DNA from: Tetrapisispora phaffii CBS 4417
Taxonomy: Eukaryota; Ascomycota; Saccharomycetes; Saccharomycetales; Saccharomycetaceae
Assembly (NCBI RefSeq): GCF_000236905.1
Contig: NC_016522.1
Coordinates: forward strand, 372,001-436,000
Length of the DNA: 64,000 bases
Direction: 5' to 3'
In this document: positions 41,495 to 55,274 of the stretch, piece by piece
Layout of the letters: each line of letters starts with the position of its first letter
Position numbering within the stretch: the first letter of the stretch is position 1
Notes under the pieces: generated by a model
Told to the model about the DNA's origin: nothing
Database searches by the model: none
The model's input: only the letters and a program-made list of their open reading frames with translations
Translations under genes and position numbers: made by a program

Positions 41495-42790
41495 TTAAAT
41501 TGTTATTGCTTGGCCATTCCCGTTGAATGGTGCACTGCTATGCTGTAGAGTTGGTCTTCTTAAAACTGTGACACCTTGGCCACCATAGAATACCCCCTCC
41601 TTGTCGTTGGTGTCGTTATGTTGTAAACTAACCATAGTTTCTGATGAATCGTGTGAAACCAAACCATTTGAAAAATCTGTGTCATAGATTTCTTCCTCAT
41701 TGACTGTATCATCGTCAATTATATCGTATATATCAACATTGGCGTACTTACCGTGCTGTGTAAAACTCCTTATATTTCGTACGGATTCGATAATATCATC
41801 GATCCCATACCTCTTCAAAGGATCGGGTTCTAATATCAAAGTTAGTAATTGGTAGAAGCTAGTTGATACTTCGATGTAATCTAACAAAACTGATTTGTTA
41901 GTCATGTATGATTTAAAGAATTGATCTTTCTTTGGATCCGGTAAATTCCATAAATTACATGAGCATACGATATTTGTTAGAATGATCCCCAATGACCAAA
42001 TATCGCAACTATAAGTAGGGGATGATTTAGTGACCGCAGATTTGTATATGGTTTCATAGTCAATAACTCTCTCTGGGGCCATATAGAAAGTACTACCGAT
42101 TGATTGTGTATCACACAAACTTTTCTCTGTAGTTGATAAACCAAAGTCACATAAATAAGCATGTTCATTTTCTATATCAACTAGAATATTTTCTGGTTTC
42201 AAATCACAATGATAAATACCATTTTCATGACAATATTTAACAGCTCTACAAATTTGAATAAATATTTTTTTAATCAAAGTTGTATCAGTTGCATTTTGGA
42301 AAATTTGTTTCTCGACGATGGCAGTGAACAAATCCATCTCAATATAATCATAAATAATGAATGTAACATTAGTATTTTTAATATTATAATAATTTGTGAT
42401 TTGATAATTATAAATATCAATAACCGAAATGATGTGTTTGTGTTTATGTACTTTCAACTGATTTGAAATTTCTTTTTTGATACCATAATTGAATTCGTTT
42501 GTTAAATAATAATGAAAATTGATTGAATTTAAAATCATCCTATTTTTCAATTTTTCATTATGAGTATTATATTTATCATTTTCAAAATAATCATTAAAGA
42601 TGGAATCTAATAAATTTTGTTTATCTCTGATGACTGTATTATTCAATACAACTTTTATGGCATAATATTTATTATTAATAACGTTTAGAACTTTATATAC
42701 CACGCCTGATGCACCCGAGCCAATAATACCAATAAATTTATAATTATTTAAATATTTTGAATTATCGTCATGCGAATTAGCTGTCGACAT
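41495..42790 (-). CDS. SKS1: SKS1/VHS1-type serine/threonine kinase
   Basis: The 431-aa protein has a complete kinase domain at about residues 16-345: Gly-rich loop GSGASGVVYK, the HCDLKPEN catalytic loop (Cys replaces the usual Arg), CDFGLS and an APE-type segment (MAPERV). HCD in place of HRD is a feature I recall in the Sks1/Vhs1 family. The C-terminal 80 residues are acidic and disordered. Sks1 acts in glucose-limitation signalling and pseudohyphal growth; Vhs1 is a dosage suppressor in cell-cycle entry. The two are WGD twins, YPL026C and YDR247W. ERG10 on one side (YPL028W) and TRS23 on the other (YDR246W) fit both, so the assignment to one twin is a guess. Confidence 0.85.
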   Translation of the reverse strand: MSTANSHDDNSKYLNNYKFIGIIGSGASGVVYKVLNVINNKYYAIKVVLNNTVIRDKQNLLDSIFNDYFENDKYNTHNEKLKNRMILNSINFHYYLTNEFNYGIKKEISNQLKVHKHKHIISVIDIYNYQITNYYNIKNTNVTFIIYDYIEMDLFTAIVEKQIFQNATDTTLIKKIFIQICRAVKYCHENGIYHCDLKPENILVDIENEHAYLCDFGLSTTEKSLCDTQSIGSTFYMAPERVIDYETIYKSAVTKSSPTYSCDIWSLGIILTNIVCSCNLWNLPDPKKDQFFKSYMTNKSVLLDYIEVSTSFYQLLTLILEPDPLKRYGIDDIIESVRNIRSFTQHGKYANVDIYDIIDDDTVNEEEIYDTDFSNGLVSHDSSETMVSLQHNDTNDKEGVFYGGQGVTVLRRPTLQHSSAPFNGNGQAITI

Positions 42791-45388
42791 ATCTTTACCT
42801 AACAGGAGTACTATTTGTAGAATAAAATAAGTTCAAAAAAAATTTATAAATGATTAAAAGTAGTTTAAATTATTATAGCAGTATTTTTTATTTTTTGTTT
42901 GTGGGTTTGATTGTGTTTTTGTATTTTTTGATTAATTTTTCAAATATGAATATGTATAATATCAACGTCTAAGTTCTTTGCATTAAAAGTTGAAAGTTTT
43001 AAATGAAGACATACAAAGTAAGCATCAAGTATATATATATATATATAATATTCATAAACAAACAATAATTGAGAAATTATTTGATATTATCATTCTCTTA
43101 CGCAGGAAGGACGGATAAACTTTTCAAGATCCCATCTAAAGCACCGAGTATTATTCATTTATTATATATTTGTAACCTTAAGTATCCATCTCGTCACTGT
43201 GTGTTGTGCCGGACGTCTTTCTTTTGCCATTTCTTTTTTTTGTGCGTTTCCCACATATTACACAAGACTACTATTAATTAATTGATTATTAACGAAAATG
43301 CAGTTAATTAATACTCTGGAATTTCTTATTTACAAAATAAGCATACAAAAACCAAAGTGACAAACAGATTACTTTTCGATTTCGAACAATTGTTAGTGCA
43401 GTTCTTAGAAGTTTGATGTAAATGTCGATATTTCGAAATGGGTTTTCGAAATTACTCTTCTTGTGTATTTTTTCTTTTTATGACGGTAACGAGACACAGA
43501 GAGAGACTTCGGAGGAAAGAACTGGTTTGGTTAAATCATAATAATTGTTGATTGATTAATTGAAATTACGGGATGGGATATGCTTTGAAAACACTAAAAT
43601 ATAACGGTGAATATGCAAATTATTGAGAAATTATAACACCGCTTTTCTTTTGTTTGCTATGCAACGTCTTTATCCGGCGCTGCGTTATTTTCTCCGCTGA
43701 TGTTTCATGGTCAAATATTCCTTCATACGGATGCCCAGAAACTGCCGCGAAACCTGCAAACATATGGAAGGAGGCGGCCTCACACGACACAGAAAAGAAG
43801 AAAAAAATTATCCATTAACGCGACTTAGCAGAAAAACAGACGCACAAAAACAATGCCAATGTTTTTTTCAAGTTTTCCATGCATGTCTCTCTTGGTGCGT
43901 GGGGGTAGAGATGCTGGCAAGTGCCGTTCGTGTTCCGCACGAGGGCTGGATCGTATGGGTGACAGCACCGATCTCAGAGGTTTTTACAGTAGAATCGAAT
44001 TCCGTACTTTTCGTGTGCCATAAATTGAATTTGAATCTTTATTACTTTTCAATAAAATTAGCTTATTCTCTTATATTTCTGCGGTGTTATTAGTGTAGTT
44101 TCATTTGCATTTTCTCAACCCTACAACAAACAGTCAACTTTGTACATACACATGTCTCCTCAACCAAATGATTTAGCATTGGTGCTGGTGTATGTGCCCG
44201 TGTGCCCCTCCTTCCACGCATGTTTTTCAAAGAATACCGCGCTGGACTCGATATGTTTCTAATTATACACTAACAGTCTCAAAAACGGTCTCCAGCGGTC
44301 TCCCGCAATATATTGGTCAAATGCTTGCTAGTTACTTGTTTGGTATAGCCTTATGTGCATATGATCATGTAAGCCTCGTGGGACTACGCCATGCACAAAA
44401 TATCGCAGTAGCTAGTTGCGAAAAAGACTCATGGGTTATAACTGGCGCACCATCTCTTAGCCATATGTATAGCAATGATTGCTAGATTCACTTTTACTTT
44501 TCTGTGCATTGCAATGAGATGGCTGTTACAGTGTGTTAGACCCTTTTGTTCATTTGTTTACTTAGCATTTATATTATCACACTCAGCCATAATACGCAGC
44601 AATTCTAAGTATGGTAGTTAGTCTACTTATTTTTACTATCACCAAAAATCACATTATGTTTCCCGTAATCCATTGCAACAATAACCCTGCCATGAATCAT
44701 TACACTATATCTTTATTGCTCCCTGAGATAAGTCGGCACCCCACACTATTTGTTTTTATATTCAGCTTGTTTTTCAATTACTGCATCCGGCTCTACAGGG
44801 TCGGTCCATACCTCGTGTATTTTCACAAAACAGAAACAGAGAAACTACGCACATAAAAAATAACAGGAAACGGTCGTAAATAATTAAACGTTATGCCTGC
44901 TTTGACTGTGGTGCCTGTCATCTCAGATCTCACATTCTCCCGAACAAATAAGTAGTCGGTTAAGAATGGTCGGTAGGGCTCTTATCTGTCTTGTTCACCC
45001 ATAACTATTCTCAGTTGGGTTATACTTCAACTCTACCATATTCCGTTCGTGCCACCAGTACCACCACGCCCTCCACATTTAATTATGTTTTATTAACTGA
45101 GAGTACTCTAATCGTCAAAACGGTAATAACACACTAATAACAGTAATATAATAACAGGCGATGATAGCAATACAATAACATTTTCGTATGTAGCAATTAA
45201 ATTTGTTACATCGAAAAAAGAACGATTGTTTAAACAACTCAGTTTCAACTCATTGTTTATTATGTGTTTGACTATGTAATACTACAAGGTGATATATTGT
45301 AATTAGATAGTGTATCTTTTTATCGAGATGTCTTTGTTATATGTATTGAATGCTGCATTAAACGACTTTTTGTATTTGGTGATCCTCT
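42791..45388. other. 2.6-kb intergenic region upstream of the SKS1-like kinase
   Basis: The longest gene-free stretch outside the Ty region. It is less AT-rich than most intergenic DNA between about 43,650 and 45,070, with CCCCT- and CCCCAC-like boxes (near 44,207 and 44,736) that resemble STRE and Mig1 half-sites. Frames at 43069-43281, 43707-44093, 44192-44485 and 44611-44856 are unrelated to any family I recognise and have atypical composition, so I do not call them genes. It may be an unusually long regulatory region or hold a noncoding RNA or a decayed gene; nothing in the sequence decides. Confidence 0.5.
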
Positions 45389-46126
45389 CTATTCCAAATT
45401 GGATACCATTTGTTTAACTTTTTTATCAAACAATTCTGATTTAATTGGCATTTCTAATGAATAGAATGGATCTTTCATGACATAATCACTATATATACAA
45501 TAAATTTTTCTTAAAAAATTATCAGCTATTTGAACTTGTAAATTTGATGAATTTGAATTATAATCACTGCTACTGTTTTGTGCAGTGCTATAAGAAATAG
45601 TTGTACTGTTTTGTATGCCGTTAGCATTTGCTGTGGTATTTGATTTACCAGAGTGTGATGGATCTGCTGTATTACGTAAAACACTAGAACTTATTGCCAC
45701 AAATTTCATACCGGTCATGGTTTGATATATAAACATAGTGAAGTGATCTGTACTCAATTGTCTTAAACCACCTTTATTCCAGCTGACAAATGATTCTTTG
45801 AAATAATCATCTCCCATAAAACTACCTAACTTGTTCAGCTTATTTGTTGTGTTATTTGAGTCATTTGCATTCATGCCAACATATGGTATATATGGAATTT
45901 TTTCACCACCTTTTGAGAAGTTATTATCTGTACTGTTACTTGATCTTTTAGCATTTAATTGAACTGCCTGAGGTGTAAGTTGACTAGCAATCGCAAATAC
46001 ACTGTGTAAGGTACTCGCAAGAATTAAATAATCGTTGCTATTTAGGCCATTTTTCTCACCTGCATAATTTCTATGGTAGATTAACCCACCGGATTTGTTA
46101 ATTATCAGTAATGTTTGAATTGCCAT
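45389..46126 (-). CDS. TRS23: TRS23, TRAPP complex subunit
   Basis: The 245-aa protein (219 in S. cerevisiae) is a Sybindin-like core TRAPP subunit, with an N-terminal longin-like fold beginning [19 protein letters not shown] and a C-terminal block [27 protein letters not shown]. Between them are species-variable Asn/Ser/Thr-rich insertions at about residues 60-100 and 155-195. TRAPP is the exchange factor for Ypt1 in vesicle tethering. The gene is YDR246W in S. cerevisiae, adjacent to VHS1 (YDR247W). Confidence 0.92.
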   Translation of the reverse strand: MAIQTLLIINKSGGLIYHRNYAGEKNGLNSNDYLILASTLHSVFAIASQLTPQAVQLNAKRSSNSTDNNFSKGGEKIPYIPYVGMNANDSNNTTNKLNKLGSFMGDDYFKESFVSWNKGGLRQLSTDHFTMFIYQTMTGMKFVAISSSVLRNTADPSHSGKSNTTANANGIQNSTTISYSTAQNSSSDYNSNSSNLQVQIADNFLRKIYCIYSDYVMKDPFYSLEMPIKSELFDKKVKQMVSNLE

Positions 46127-46462
46127 GATCTTTTCCTTTCTTTCTTAACTGTTTGTGTTGTTTTTTATTGTTGCTATACCCTGCTCGATAAATATAGAAT
46201 TCAATATCAAATGATAGTATAGGTTTTGTTATGCTGAATAATTAGAACAACATTTCAAATATATATTAAATTGTTATCGTACATTTAATTTTTTATATTT
46301 CTGATTTTTCAATTCTCTGATTTTTCAATTTCTTAAGGCTAAAACGCTCTGGAAGACGTATCTAGATAAAAATGTATAGTAAATATTATAAAATAATATA
46401 GAATAAGTTATCAGTACACTAGAAACTGCGAACTTTTAAGCAAATTAATCGCGGACTAGAAA
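46127..46462. other. Divergent intergenic region TRS23-RMI1
   Basis: A 336-base shared promoter, AT-rich with a short GATTTTTCAATT direct repeat near 46301-46333. No gene seen. Confidence 0.55.
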
Positions 46463-47203
46463 ATGTCTATAGCGTCGATCATATCGCAAGATATTACGAA
46501 AGTTACAAATATAACCTTTAATAAAACTGGTCTTAATGCTAGGGAACAACTTATAATAAACGCCTTCGAAAATGAAGCATGGTTGAATAATTTGCCAGAT
46601 AAAACAAATAAAGTCGTCGAACAGAAATGTATCAAAGTTGACAGGGATTTGCTGTTTCAAGTTTTGATGGTTGAACAAATCTCCATCTCTAAGACAGCGC
46701 AAATTGATGATTATAACATAAAATTAGATCCAAAAAATCAAAAAGTAGATAGATTGAGAGCAAATGGGACCGCCATTAGTAACGATGTGAGTAAATATAA
46801 GGTAATAACGCAGTTAGACATGGAAGATTCTGATAATTTCAGTAACGGAGCAAATAATAACACAAATTTGTCGAATAATTCATTAAATAATAGAAAGAAT
46901 ACTGTTTATAAAATAACATTGCAAGCAAAATCTGGTGATATATTCTTTGCTATAAACACTTCACCTTTGGCTTGGGTTTCATGTATGTTAGGCTCAAAGC
47001 TAATAATAAAGGCAGGAACTTTATTTAACAGAGGTGTATTTGTTTTACAGGAGTCAAGTGTAGTTTTCTTAGGCGGTATTAATCGCCAATGGAATGACAA
47101 CAAAGAAACTAAACTATGTGCATATCTTAAAGCAAAGTTAGATCAAGAACATAAAGCTAATATCAATCTAAAGGGTTCCAGAAAAAGAAAAGCTGTCCAA
47201 TAA
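46463..47203 (+). CDS. RMI1: RMI1, OB-fold subunit of the Sgs1-Top3-Rmi1 complex
   Basis: The 246-aa protein matches Rmi1 (241 aa). A short N-terminal helical part precedes an OB-fold (about 65-215) with a low-complexity Asn/Ser insertion at about residues 115-145, ending in a basic tail. Rmi1 helps Top3 and the Sgs1 helicase dissolve double Holliday junctions. Next to MET12, as YPL024W is next to YPL023C. Confidence 0.92.
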   Translation: MSIASIISQDITKVTNITFNKTGLNAREQLIINAFENEAWLNNLPDKTNKVVEQKCIKVDRDLLFQVLMVEQISISKTAQIDDYNIKLDPKNQKVDRLRANGTAISNDVSKYKVITQLDMEDSDNFSNGANNNTNLSNNSLNNRKNTVYKITLQAKSGDIFFAINTSPLAWVSCMLGSKLIIKAGTLFNRGVFVLQESSVVFLGGINRQWNDNKETKLCAYLKAKLDQEHKANINLKGSRKRKAVQ

Positions 47204-47333
47204 GTACAATCGTTACCTCAATTTTTTATTAGACTGGGAAACGATAAAATTTCAACTTCGATTTAAAATTCCTAACCATTAATAAAAGGTCATAATATTG
47301 CATACATACATAAATATTTACTTATATATATAA

Positions 47334-49778
<2,445 letters not shown>

Positions 49779-52700
49779 ATGCAAAGCTTATTTGTTCAAG
49801 AAGATTCAGATGATGAAAAGTTACAAGAAGAACTTTCAAGGCAAGAAGAAAATATTAAAAGTCAAAAGGAAAATATTAATAGCACAGTGAATGGAGAAGT
49901 TGAAGAATACGAAAAGATTCTTGATGATTTAAATGCAAATACGATAACGTCTAATGAAAAAGATATAGATGATGAAAAACCTTTATATCCATTAATACCT
50001 GCTGATGAAAATGAATCAGAACAAAATGTGCCAAATATCAAGGATATCAGACCTGTTAATATAAATTTGACATTGCCGTTGACTTATCAACAGAATATCG
50101 TCGAGCATGTATTGATATCTGAGGATCCTTTGGTGATAATGGGGAAAGGTTTGTGTATGGCAAGTATTGTGGCCAATCTACTTTTCATTTTAGTCACGCC
50201 GACAAAGATTGGTAATGTATTGAAGAGATCATTAGTTTTGGTTCTAAATGCTAGTCCAAATGATAATAAACACATTGAAGAAGAATTGCAAGAGCTATAT
50301 TGGCTTTCTCAAGATGAGGACTTTGAAATCAATGATGACTTGAAAGAAAATCCTAGATCGTTTAACGTTGTTACAGCGGATTCCTTAAGCGTTGATAATA
50401 GGAGAAAGTTATACCTATCGGGAGGTATAATTAGTGTAACATCAAGAATTCTCATAGCTGATTTATTATCTGGTGTGATTCACCCTAATAGAATAACTGG
50501 TCTTGTTGTACTGAACGTCGAAAAAATACGACACCTTTCTAACGAATCGTTTATTGTTGAAATCTATCGAACAAAAAATAAATGGGGCTTCATCAAAGCA
50601 TTCTCTGAAGTGCCTGAATCATTTGTCATGGAATTTTCCCCACTACTGAGAAAATTAAAAGATTTGAGACTTAAAAATGTTCTTTTGTGGCCAAGATTTC
50701 GTTTCGAAGTTTCGTCTTGTTTAAATCCAAAAGAGGGTCAATATAATAAAGGTAAAGTTATAGAAATTAAAATAGATATGACTGATTCGATGTTGAAGAT
50801 TCAGTTTGGTTTAATGGAATGCCTTAAAAAATGTATCGCTGAATTAAATAGAAAGAATCCGGAATTAGCAAGAGATTGGTGGAGCATAGAAAACGCATTA
50901 GATATCAATTTTCAAAAGTCAATTGATTCGGTAATGATACCAAATTGGCATAGGATATCTTTTATCTCCAAGCAATTGATTAAAGATATAAGATTCCTAC
51001 GATATTTATTGAAATACTTAGTATCAGCTGACTGTGTAGATTTTTATGAGGAAATACAATTGAGTATCGAAGCTAATAAGCCATCCATATCAAGGAAATA
51101 TAGTGAGTCGCCTTGGTTAATGGCTGATGAATCACAACTGGTGATATCACATTCTAGAAAAAGGGTATATGAAGATGAAAAATACCAACTTGAGGAATTG
51201 CCTAAATGGGATGCCTTGTTGAATATTTTAGCTGATATAGCATTGGAGAGATCAATGAAGAACGTAACTGGACCAACGTTGATTATGTGTGCAGATGGTA
51301 GCACATCTGCCCAATTGTCAACCATATTACGGAATTCAGATAGAAAAAGAGGTACACGAAAAATGTTGGAACAGAAACTAAACAAGTATAAATTCAGAAA
51401 AGAAGAGAGGCATACTTTGCTAAGAGAAGCAAACGAAAAAATAAAAGGTAATGACCAACAAATTAATGTAAGCACTGCCTTTGCAAAAGAAAAGGTTATA
51501 ACAAAACGTAGGAGAACTAGGGGAGCAGCTGCTGCAGCTGCTGTTGATAAACTAAGAACTGCGGGATCTGGTGAGGATATTGATGGGATTATTGATAAAT
51601 ATCAAACAATAAATAACGGCGCTAATGATGATGATCCCATAGTGATAGAAGAATACAAAATTGTATCTGATGATGACATGGTGGAATATGTAAATAAAGA
51701 TATTGAATTTGCATCTGAAAAAACTGATCAGCAAGCATGGAATGTCCTTTTAAAGAAATATCAATTTGTTAATTCATCAAATGAAGTCATTATTCAAAAA
51801 TTCTCAGATATCGAAAATGATTCCCAATTACAGGAAATTATGCCCTCTTATATTATCATGTATGAACCGGATTTGACTTTTATTAGAAGAGTGGAAGTTT
51901 ATAAAGCTATTAATGCAGAATTATCGCCAAATATTTTTTTCATGTACTATGGAGATAGTATTGAAGAGCAAAGATATTTAACTCAGATAAAAAAAGAAAA
52001 AGACGCCTTCACAAAACTAATTAGGGAAAACGCAAAACTAGCTCAAAGCTTTGAAGCAGATCTTGATCTTTCTCATTTGAAAAATTTAGCTGATAGAAAA
52101 TTGAAAATGAATAGATTGATAAACAGGAATACTAGAATAGCTGGAGGACAAGGAAATGCACAGGTATTTACTCAAGATGTCGTTGTGGTGGACTCTCGCG
52201 AGTTTAATGCCAGTCTGCCAGGATTGTTATTTAGATACGGCGTACATGTTATACCATGCATGCTAACAGTAGGTGATTATATACTTACTCCAGATATATG
52301 TGTTGAAAGGAAATCTATTTCTGATTTGATAGGTTCTCTCCAAAATAATAGGTTAAGGTCACAGTGTAAAAAAATGAGCAGATATTACAAGTTCCCAACA
52401 TTGTTAATTGAATTTGATGAGGGTCAATCATTCTCATTGGAACCCTTTAGCGAAAAGCGAAGTTATAGAAGCAAAGAAATGTCAACAGTTCACGATATTT
52501 CTAGCAAACTATCTCAAGACGAAATCCAAATGAAATTAGCCAAGCTTGTTATTGAATTTCCAGGTTTGAAATTTATTTGGTCTTCTTCCCCTTTACAAAC
52601 TGTCAATATTATTCTTGAATTGAAACTAAATAGAGAACAACCAGATCCTAATGTTGCAATCAGTTTAGGTACTAACTTTAAAGGAAACAAATCAGAAACT

Positions 52701-52946
52701 ACAAACTCAAATAAAAAAATTGATACAGAAGCTGAATTTTCTAAACTTCTATCAGTAGCAGGAATATCGAAGATTGACTATTTTTTGATACGTAAAAAGG
52801 TTAAAAGTTACAGAAGGCTGAAAAAAATGGCGTTACAAGAATTAATTGATACTCTTGGCGATGAAACTGTAGCCGAAACTCTGTTTGAGTATTTTTTGAA
52901 GCAAGAGATTACTGAGACTGAAATTCTGAGTGATGTAGATAACTGA
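49779..52946 (+). CDS. RAD1: RAD1, XPF-type nuclease subunit of nucleotide excision repair
   Basis: The 1,055-aa protein (1,100 in S. cerevisiae) is Rad1, partner of Rad10. A degenerate helicase-like half (about 80-480) is followed by a disordered region with an Ala run and Lys/Arg stretches, then the ERCC4 nuclease domain whose active-site ERK motif lies near residue 843 within GDYILTPDICVERKSISDL, and finally a helix-hairpin-helix region at the end. It cuts on the 5' side of DNA lesions and in single-strand annealing. The first ATG is at 49779, with an in-frame TTG six bases before. Synteny matches YPL022W. No frameshift is seen. Confidence 0.95.
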   Translation: MQSLFVQEDSDDEKLQEELSRQEENIKSQKENINSTVNGEVEEYEKILDDLNANTITSNEKDIDDEKPLYPLIPADENESEQNVPNIKDIRPVNINLTLPLTYQQNIVEHVLISEDPLVIMGKGLCMASIVANLLFILVTPTKIGNVLKRSLVLVLNASPNDNKHIEEELQELYWLSQDEDFEINDDLKENPRSFNVVTADSLSVDNRRKLYLSGGIISVTSRILIADLLSGVIHPNRITGLVVLNVEKIRHLSNESFIVEIYRTKNKWGFIKAFSEVPESFVMEFSPLLRKLKDLRLKNVLLWPRFRFEVSSCLNPKEGQYNKGKVIEIKIDMTDSMLKIQFGLMECLKKCIAELNRKNPELARDWWSIENALDINFQKSIDSVMIPNWHRISFISKQLIKDIRFLRYLLKYLVSADCVDFYEEIQLSIEANKPSISRKYSESPWLMADESQLVISHSRKRVYEDEKYQLEELPKWDALLNILADIALERSMKNVTGPTLIMCADGSTSAQLSTILRNSDRKRGTRKMLEQKLNKYKFRKEERHTLLREANEKIKGNDQQINVSTAFAKEKVITKRRRTRGAAAAAAVDKLRTAGSGEDIDGIIDKYQTINNGANDDDPIVIEEYKIVSDDDMVEYVNKDIEFASEKTDQQAWNVLLKKYQFVNSSNEVIIQKFSDIENDSQLQEIMPSYIIMYEPDLTFIRRVEVYKAINAELSPNIFFMYYGDSIEEQRYLTQIKKEKDAFTKLIRENAKLAQSFEADLDLSHLKNLADRKLKMNRLINRNTRIAGGQGNAQVFTQDVVVVDSREFNASLPGLLFRYGVHVIPCMLTVGDYILTPDICVERKSISDLIGSLQNNRLRSQCKKMSRYYKFPTLLIEFDEGQSFSLEPFSEKRSYRSKEMSTVHDISSKLSQDEIQMKLAKLVIEFPGLKFIWSSSPLQTVNIILELKLNREQPDPNVAISLGTNFKGNKSETTNSNKKIDTEAEFSKLLSVAGISKIDYFLIRKKVKSYRRLKKMALQELIDTLGDETVAETLFEYFLKQEITETEILSDVDN

Positions 52947-53215
52947 TCTATCCATAAGATTTTTTATTAACTCCATACGACAGTAGAGCAACTGTTTCTG
53001 TTTTTTGGTATTTTCATTTGATATGAACATTCCTATTGACTTTTCAAATAATTTTGATAAAATCGTTCTAAGCGCTGTGCGCTAAAAAATAAATATGTCT
53101 ATAAAAATATAAATATTGATTTAGAGTAAAGTAGATTGATTTATTAAGTTAATATGTTTATTATTAAATTAAAGTTACTTTCCGTATAATAAATTGTGGA
53201 ATGAAATACTAAAAA

Positions 53216-55039
53216 ATGGCTAGACCTGTAGATATAAATGATTTGTTAAAAGGTAAGGGAAATAGAAACCCCCAGAAAGGAGTTAAATCAAATGGAAAGA
53301 TAGTAAAATCTGTAACTAATGTAATTAAATATAAAACTAAAAAGGAAGCTGGAAATGGTTATGGAAATTTATATAACATCAATGGTTTAAAATTTGATCT
53401 TTCTAATGCTTCAGAAGATTTAAAGCAAAATGAGAAAAGAAATAATGAAAATATAACCTCAGGGAATAATTCACAAAGTACTAAATTTAATTTTCTGTGG
53501 AACCAGAAGGATGACACTTTATTAGAACATAATCCAATAACACACATTGACGCAGATGATTTACTTAGAAATAACAAGGAGACTCAGAGTAATAAATTCA
53601 ATATCGAAAACAGATACTTGGGAAAACACTGGCGTGATAAAGACTATAGTGAAATGACTGATAGAGATTGGAGAGTTATGGAAGAAACTTTTAATATATC
53701 TGTAAAGGGTTCCGGATATAGGTATCCTTTGAGAGATTGGATGGATACTCATATTATTCCAAATGATATGGTTGAAATCATAAAAGAAAAGTTAAACTTC
53801 GAAACTCCTACCCCAATTCAAAGAATAGCTATACCAAATATATGTGGAAAAGTTGGACATTCAACCAAAAATGACTTTATGGGGATTGCAGAAACAGGTT
53901 CTGGTAAGACATTTTCTTTTGTTCTGCCAATTTTAATAAAACTTTCTCGATCAGAATTCAGACCGATGTCCATAAAAAAAATGGATGGCCCAAAAGCATT
54001 AATTTTAGCCCCTACAAGAGAATTAGCCCAACAAATCCAATCTGAAATTGAACATTTTATCCAATACTGGGGTGGAAAATCATTAGAATATACTTCGGTT
54101 TCTATTGTAGGGGGGTATTCAATTGAAGAATTGACATTTAAAATTTCCAAAGGCATGGATATATTAGTGGCTACTCCAGGCAGACTTATAGACTGTTTAG
54201 AATCAAAACTAATTGTTTTGAACGATATCGAGACTCTTGTTCTCGATGAAGCAGATAAAATGATTGATCTTGGATTTGAAGAGCAATTATCCACAATTTT
54301 ATCTTACGTTGCATCATATAAATCGAAAGATACTGTACAGACGATAATGTTTTCAGCTACTATGTCACCAGATATTGAAAAATTGACAACTAGTTATTTG
54401 CATAAACCTATTTTCGCTAAAGTAGGTTCACCTAAAAGTGCTATTGAACGTATTGAGCAGATTGTTAGATATTCCGAGACAGAGGAAAGTACATTCGATA
54501 AAATAAAGGAATTATTATATGGTTTTGATTCTCCTATAATTATATTCATTAATTATAAAAGGACAGCGGACTGGTTATACAAAAAAATTCAAGAAGAGAC
54601 TAGTTTTCATGCAACTATTTTACACGGTTCTAAATCTCAAGATCAAAGAGAACATTCAGTGAAATTGTTAAAGTCTGGTAAAGTTCAGGTTATGATTGCA
54701 ACTAATGTAGCCGCTAGAGGTATTGATATCCCTAACGTATCGTTGGTAATTAACTTTCAAATACCAAGCAGCTTTGAAGATTATATTCATAGAATTGGTA
54801 GAACTGGTCGTGCAGGAAATAGCGGTACAGCTGTATCATTCATGGGGCCAGAAGAAGATCCTGCTCTAGTGAAATCACTATACAAATATGTTAATACAGT
54901 GACAAATATCGGAGAGAAAAGGAATTCACAATCCTCTATTCCAAATTACTTTGATGAAAAATTGATTGACATCTACTCTTTAAAGGTAAACAATAGTTTT
55001 GATAGTTTTGCAACAAACAACTACATGATAAAAGATTAG
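53216..55039 (+). CDS. PRP28: PRP28, DEAD-box spliceosomal ATPase
   Basis: The 607-aa protein matches Prp28 (588 aa), which displaces U1 snRNP from the 5' splice site in exchange for U6. Helicase motifs in order: Q-motif region PTPIQRIAIPN, motif I TGSGKT near residue 228, Ia PTRELAQQ, II DEAD near 344, III SAT near 379, V ARGID and VI HRIGRTGRAG near 525. The N-terminal 120 residues are basic and less conserved. The gene (YDR243C in S. cerevisiae) follows RAD1 here, whereas the two are on different chromosomes there. Confidence 0.95.
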   Translation: MARPVDINDLLKGKGNRNPQKGVKSNGKIVKSVTNVIKYKTKKEAGNGYGNLYNINGLKFDLSNASEDLKQNEKRNNENITSGNNSQSTKFNFLWNQKDDTLLEHNPITHIDADDLLRNNKETQSNKFNIENRYLGKHWRDKDYSEMTDRDWRVMEETFNISVKGSGYRYPLRDWMDTHIIPNDMVEIIKEKLNFETPTPIQRIAIPNICGKVGHSTKNDFMGIAETGSGKTFSFVLPILIKLSRSEFRPMSIKKMDGPKALILAPTRELAQQIQSEIEHFIQYWGGKSLEYTSVSIVGGYSIEELTFKISKGMDILVATPGRLIDCLESKLIVLNDIETLVLDEADKMIDLGFEEQLSTILSYVASYKSKDTVQTIMFSATMSPDIEKLTTSYLHKPIFAKVGSPKSAIERIEQIVRYSETEESTFDKIKELLYGFDSPIIIFINYKRTADWLYKKIQEETSFHATILHGSKSQDQREHSVKLLKSGKVQVMIATNVAARGIDIPNVSLVINFQIPSSFEDYIHRIGRTGRAGNSGTAVSFMGPEEDPALVKSLYKYVNTVTNIGEKRNSQSSIPNYFDEKLIDIYSLKVNNSFDSFATNNYMIKD

Positions 55040-55184
55040 AACAAATATCATATCTCTAGATAACCTGTAATATAGTGGCATAGTTTAAGATTGTAGAAAA
55101 CAGACCTAATTGAAGTGCGTTGAATTAAATGCATGTAAAAAAGACTACTTTTTAAGCTCTTGAATATTGGAAGAACCAAAAAAA

Positions 55185-55274
55185 TCTCCCGGGGGCGAGT
55201 CGAACGCCCGATCTCAAGATTACTTTGTTAACACATTACAGTCTTGCGCCTTAAACCAACTTGGCTACCGAGAG
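55185..55274 (-). tRNA. tRNA-Tyr (GTA anticodon) with 15-base intron
   Basis: Read on the minus strand, acceptor CTCTCGG (55274-55268) pairs with CCGGGAG (55192-55186; T-G wobble allowed), followed by discriminator A at 55185. The D-stem GCC/GGC, the anticodon stem CAAGA/TCTTG and a T-loop with TTCGACT are all present. The anticodon GTA is at 55239-55237. A 15-base intron (55221-55235) follows the base after the anticodon, as in S. cerevisiae tRNA-Tyr, where I recall it as 14 bases. The mature part is nearly identical to that gene. Confidence 0.93.

Noticed and set aside
43707..44485. Frames of 128 and 97 codons in the long SKS1 upstream region
   Set aside because: Cys- and Arg-rich with no domain or known neighbour, in a region of shifted base composition; not enough to call a gene.
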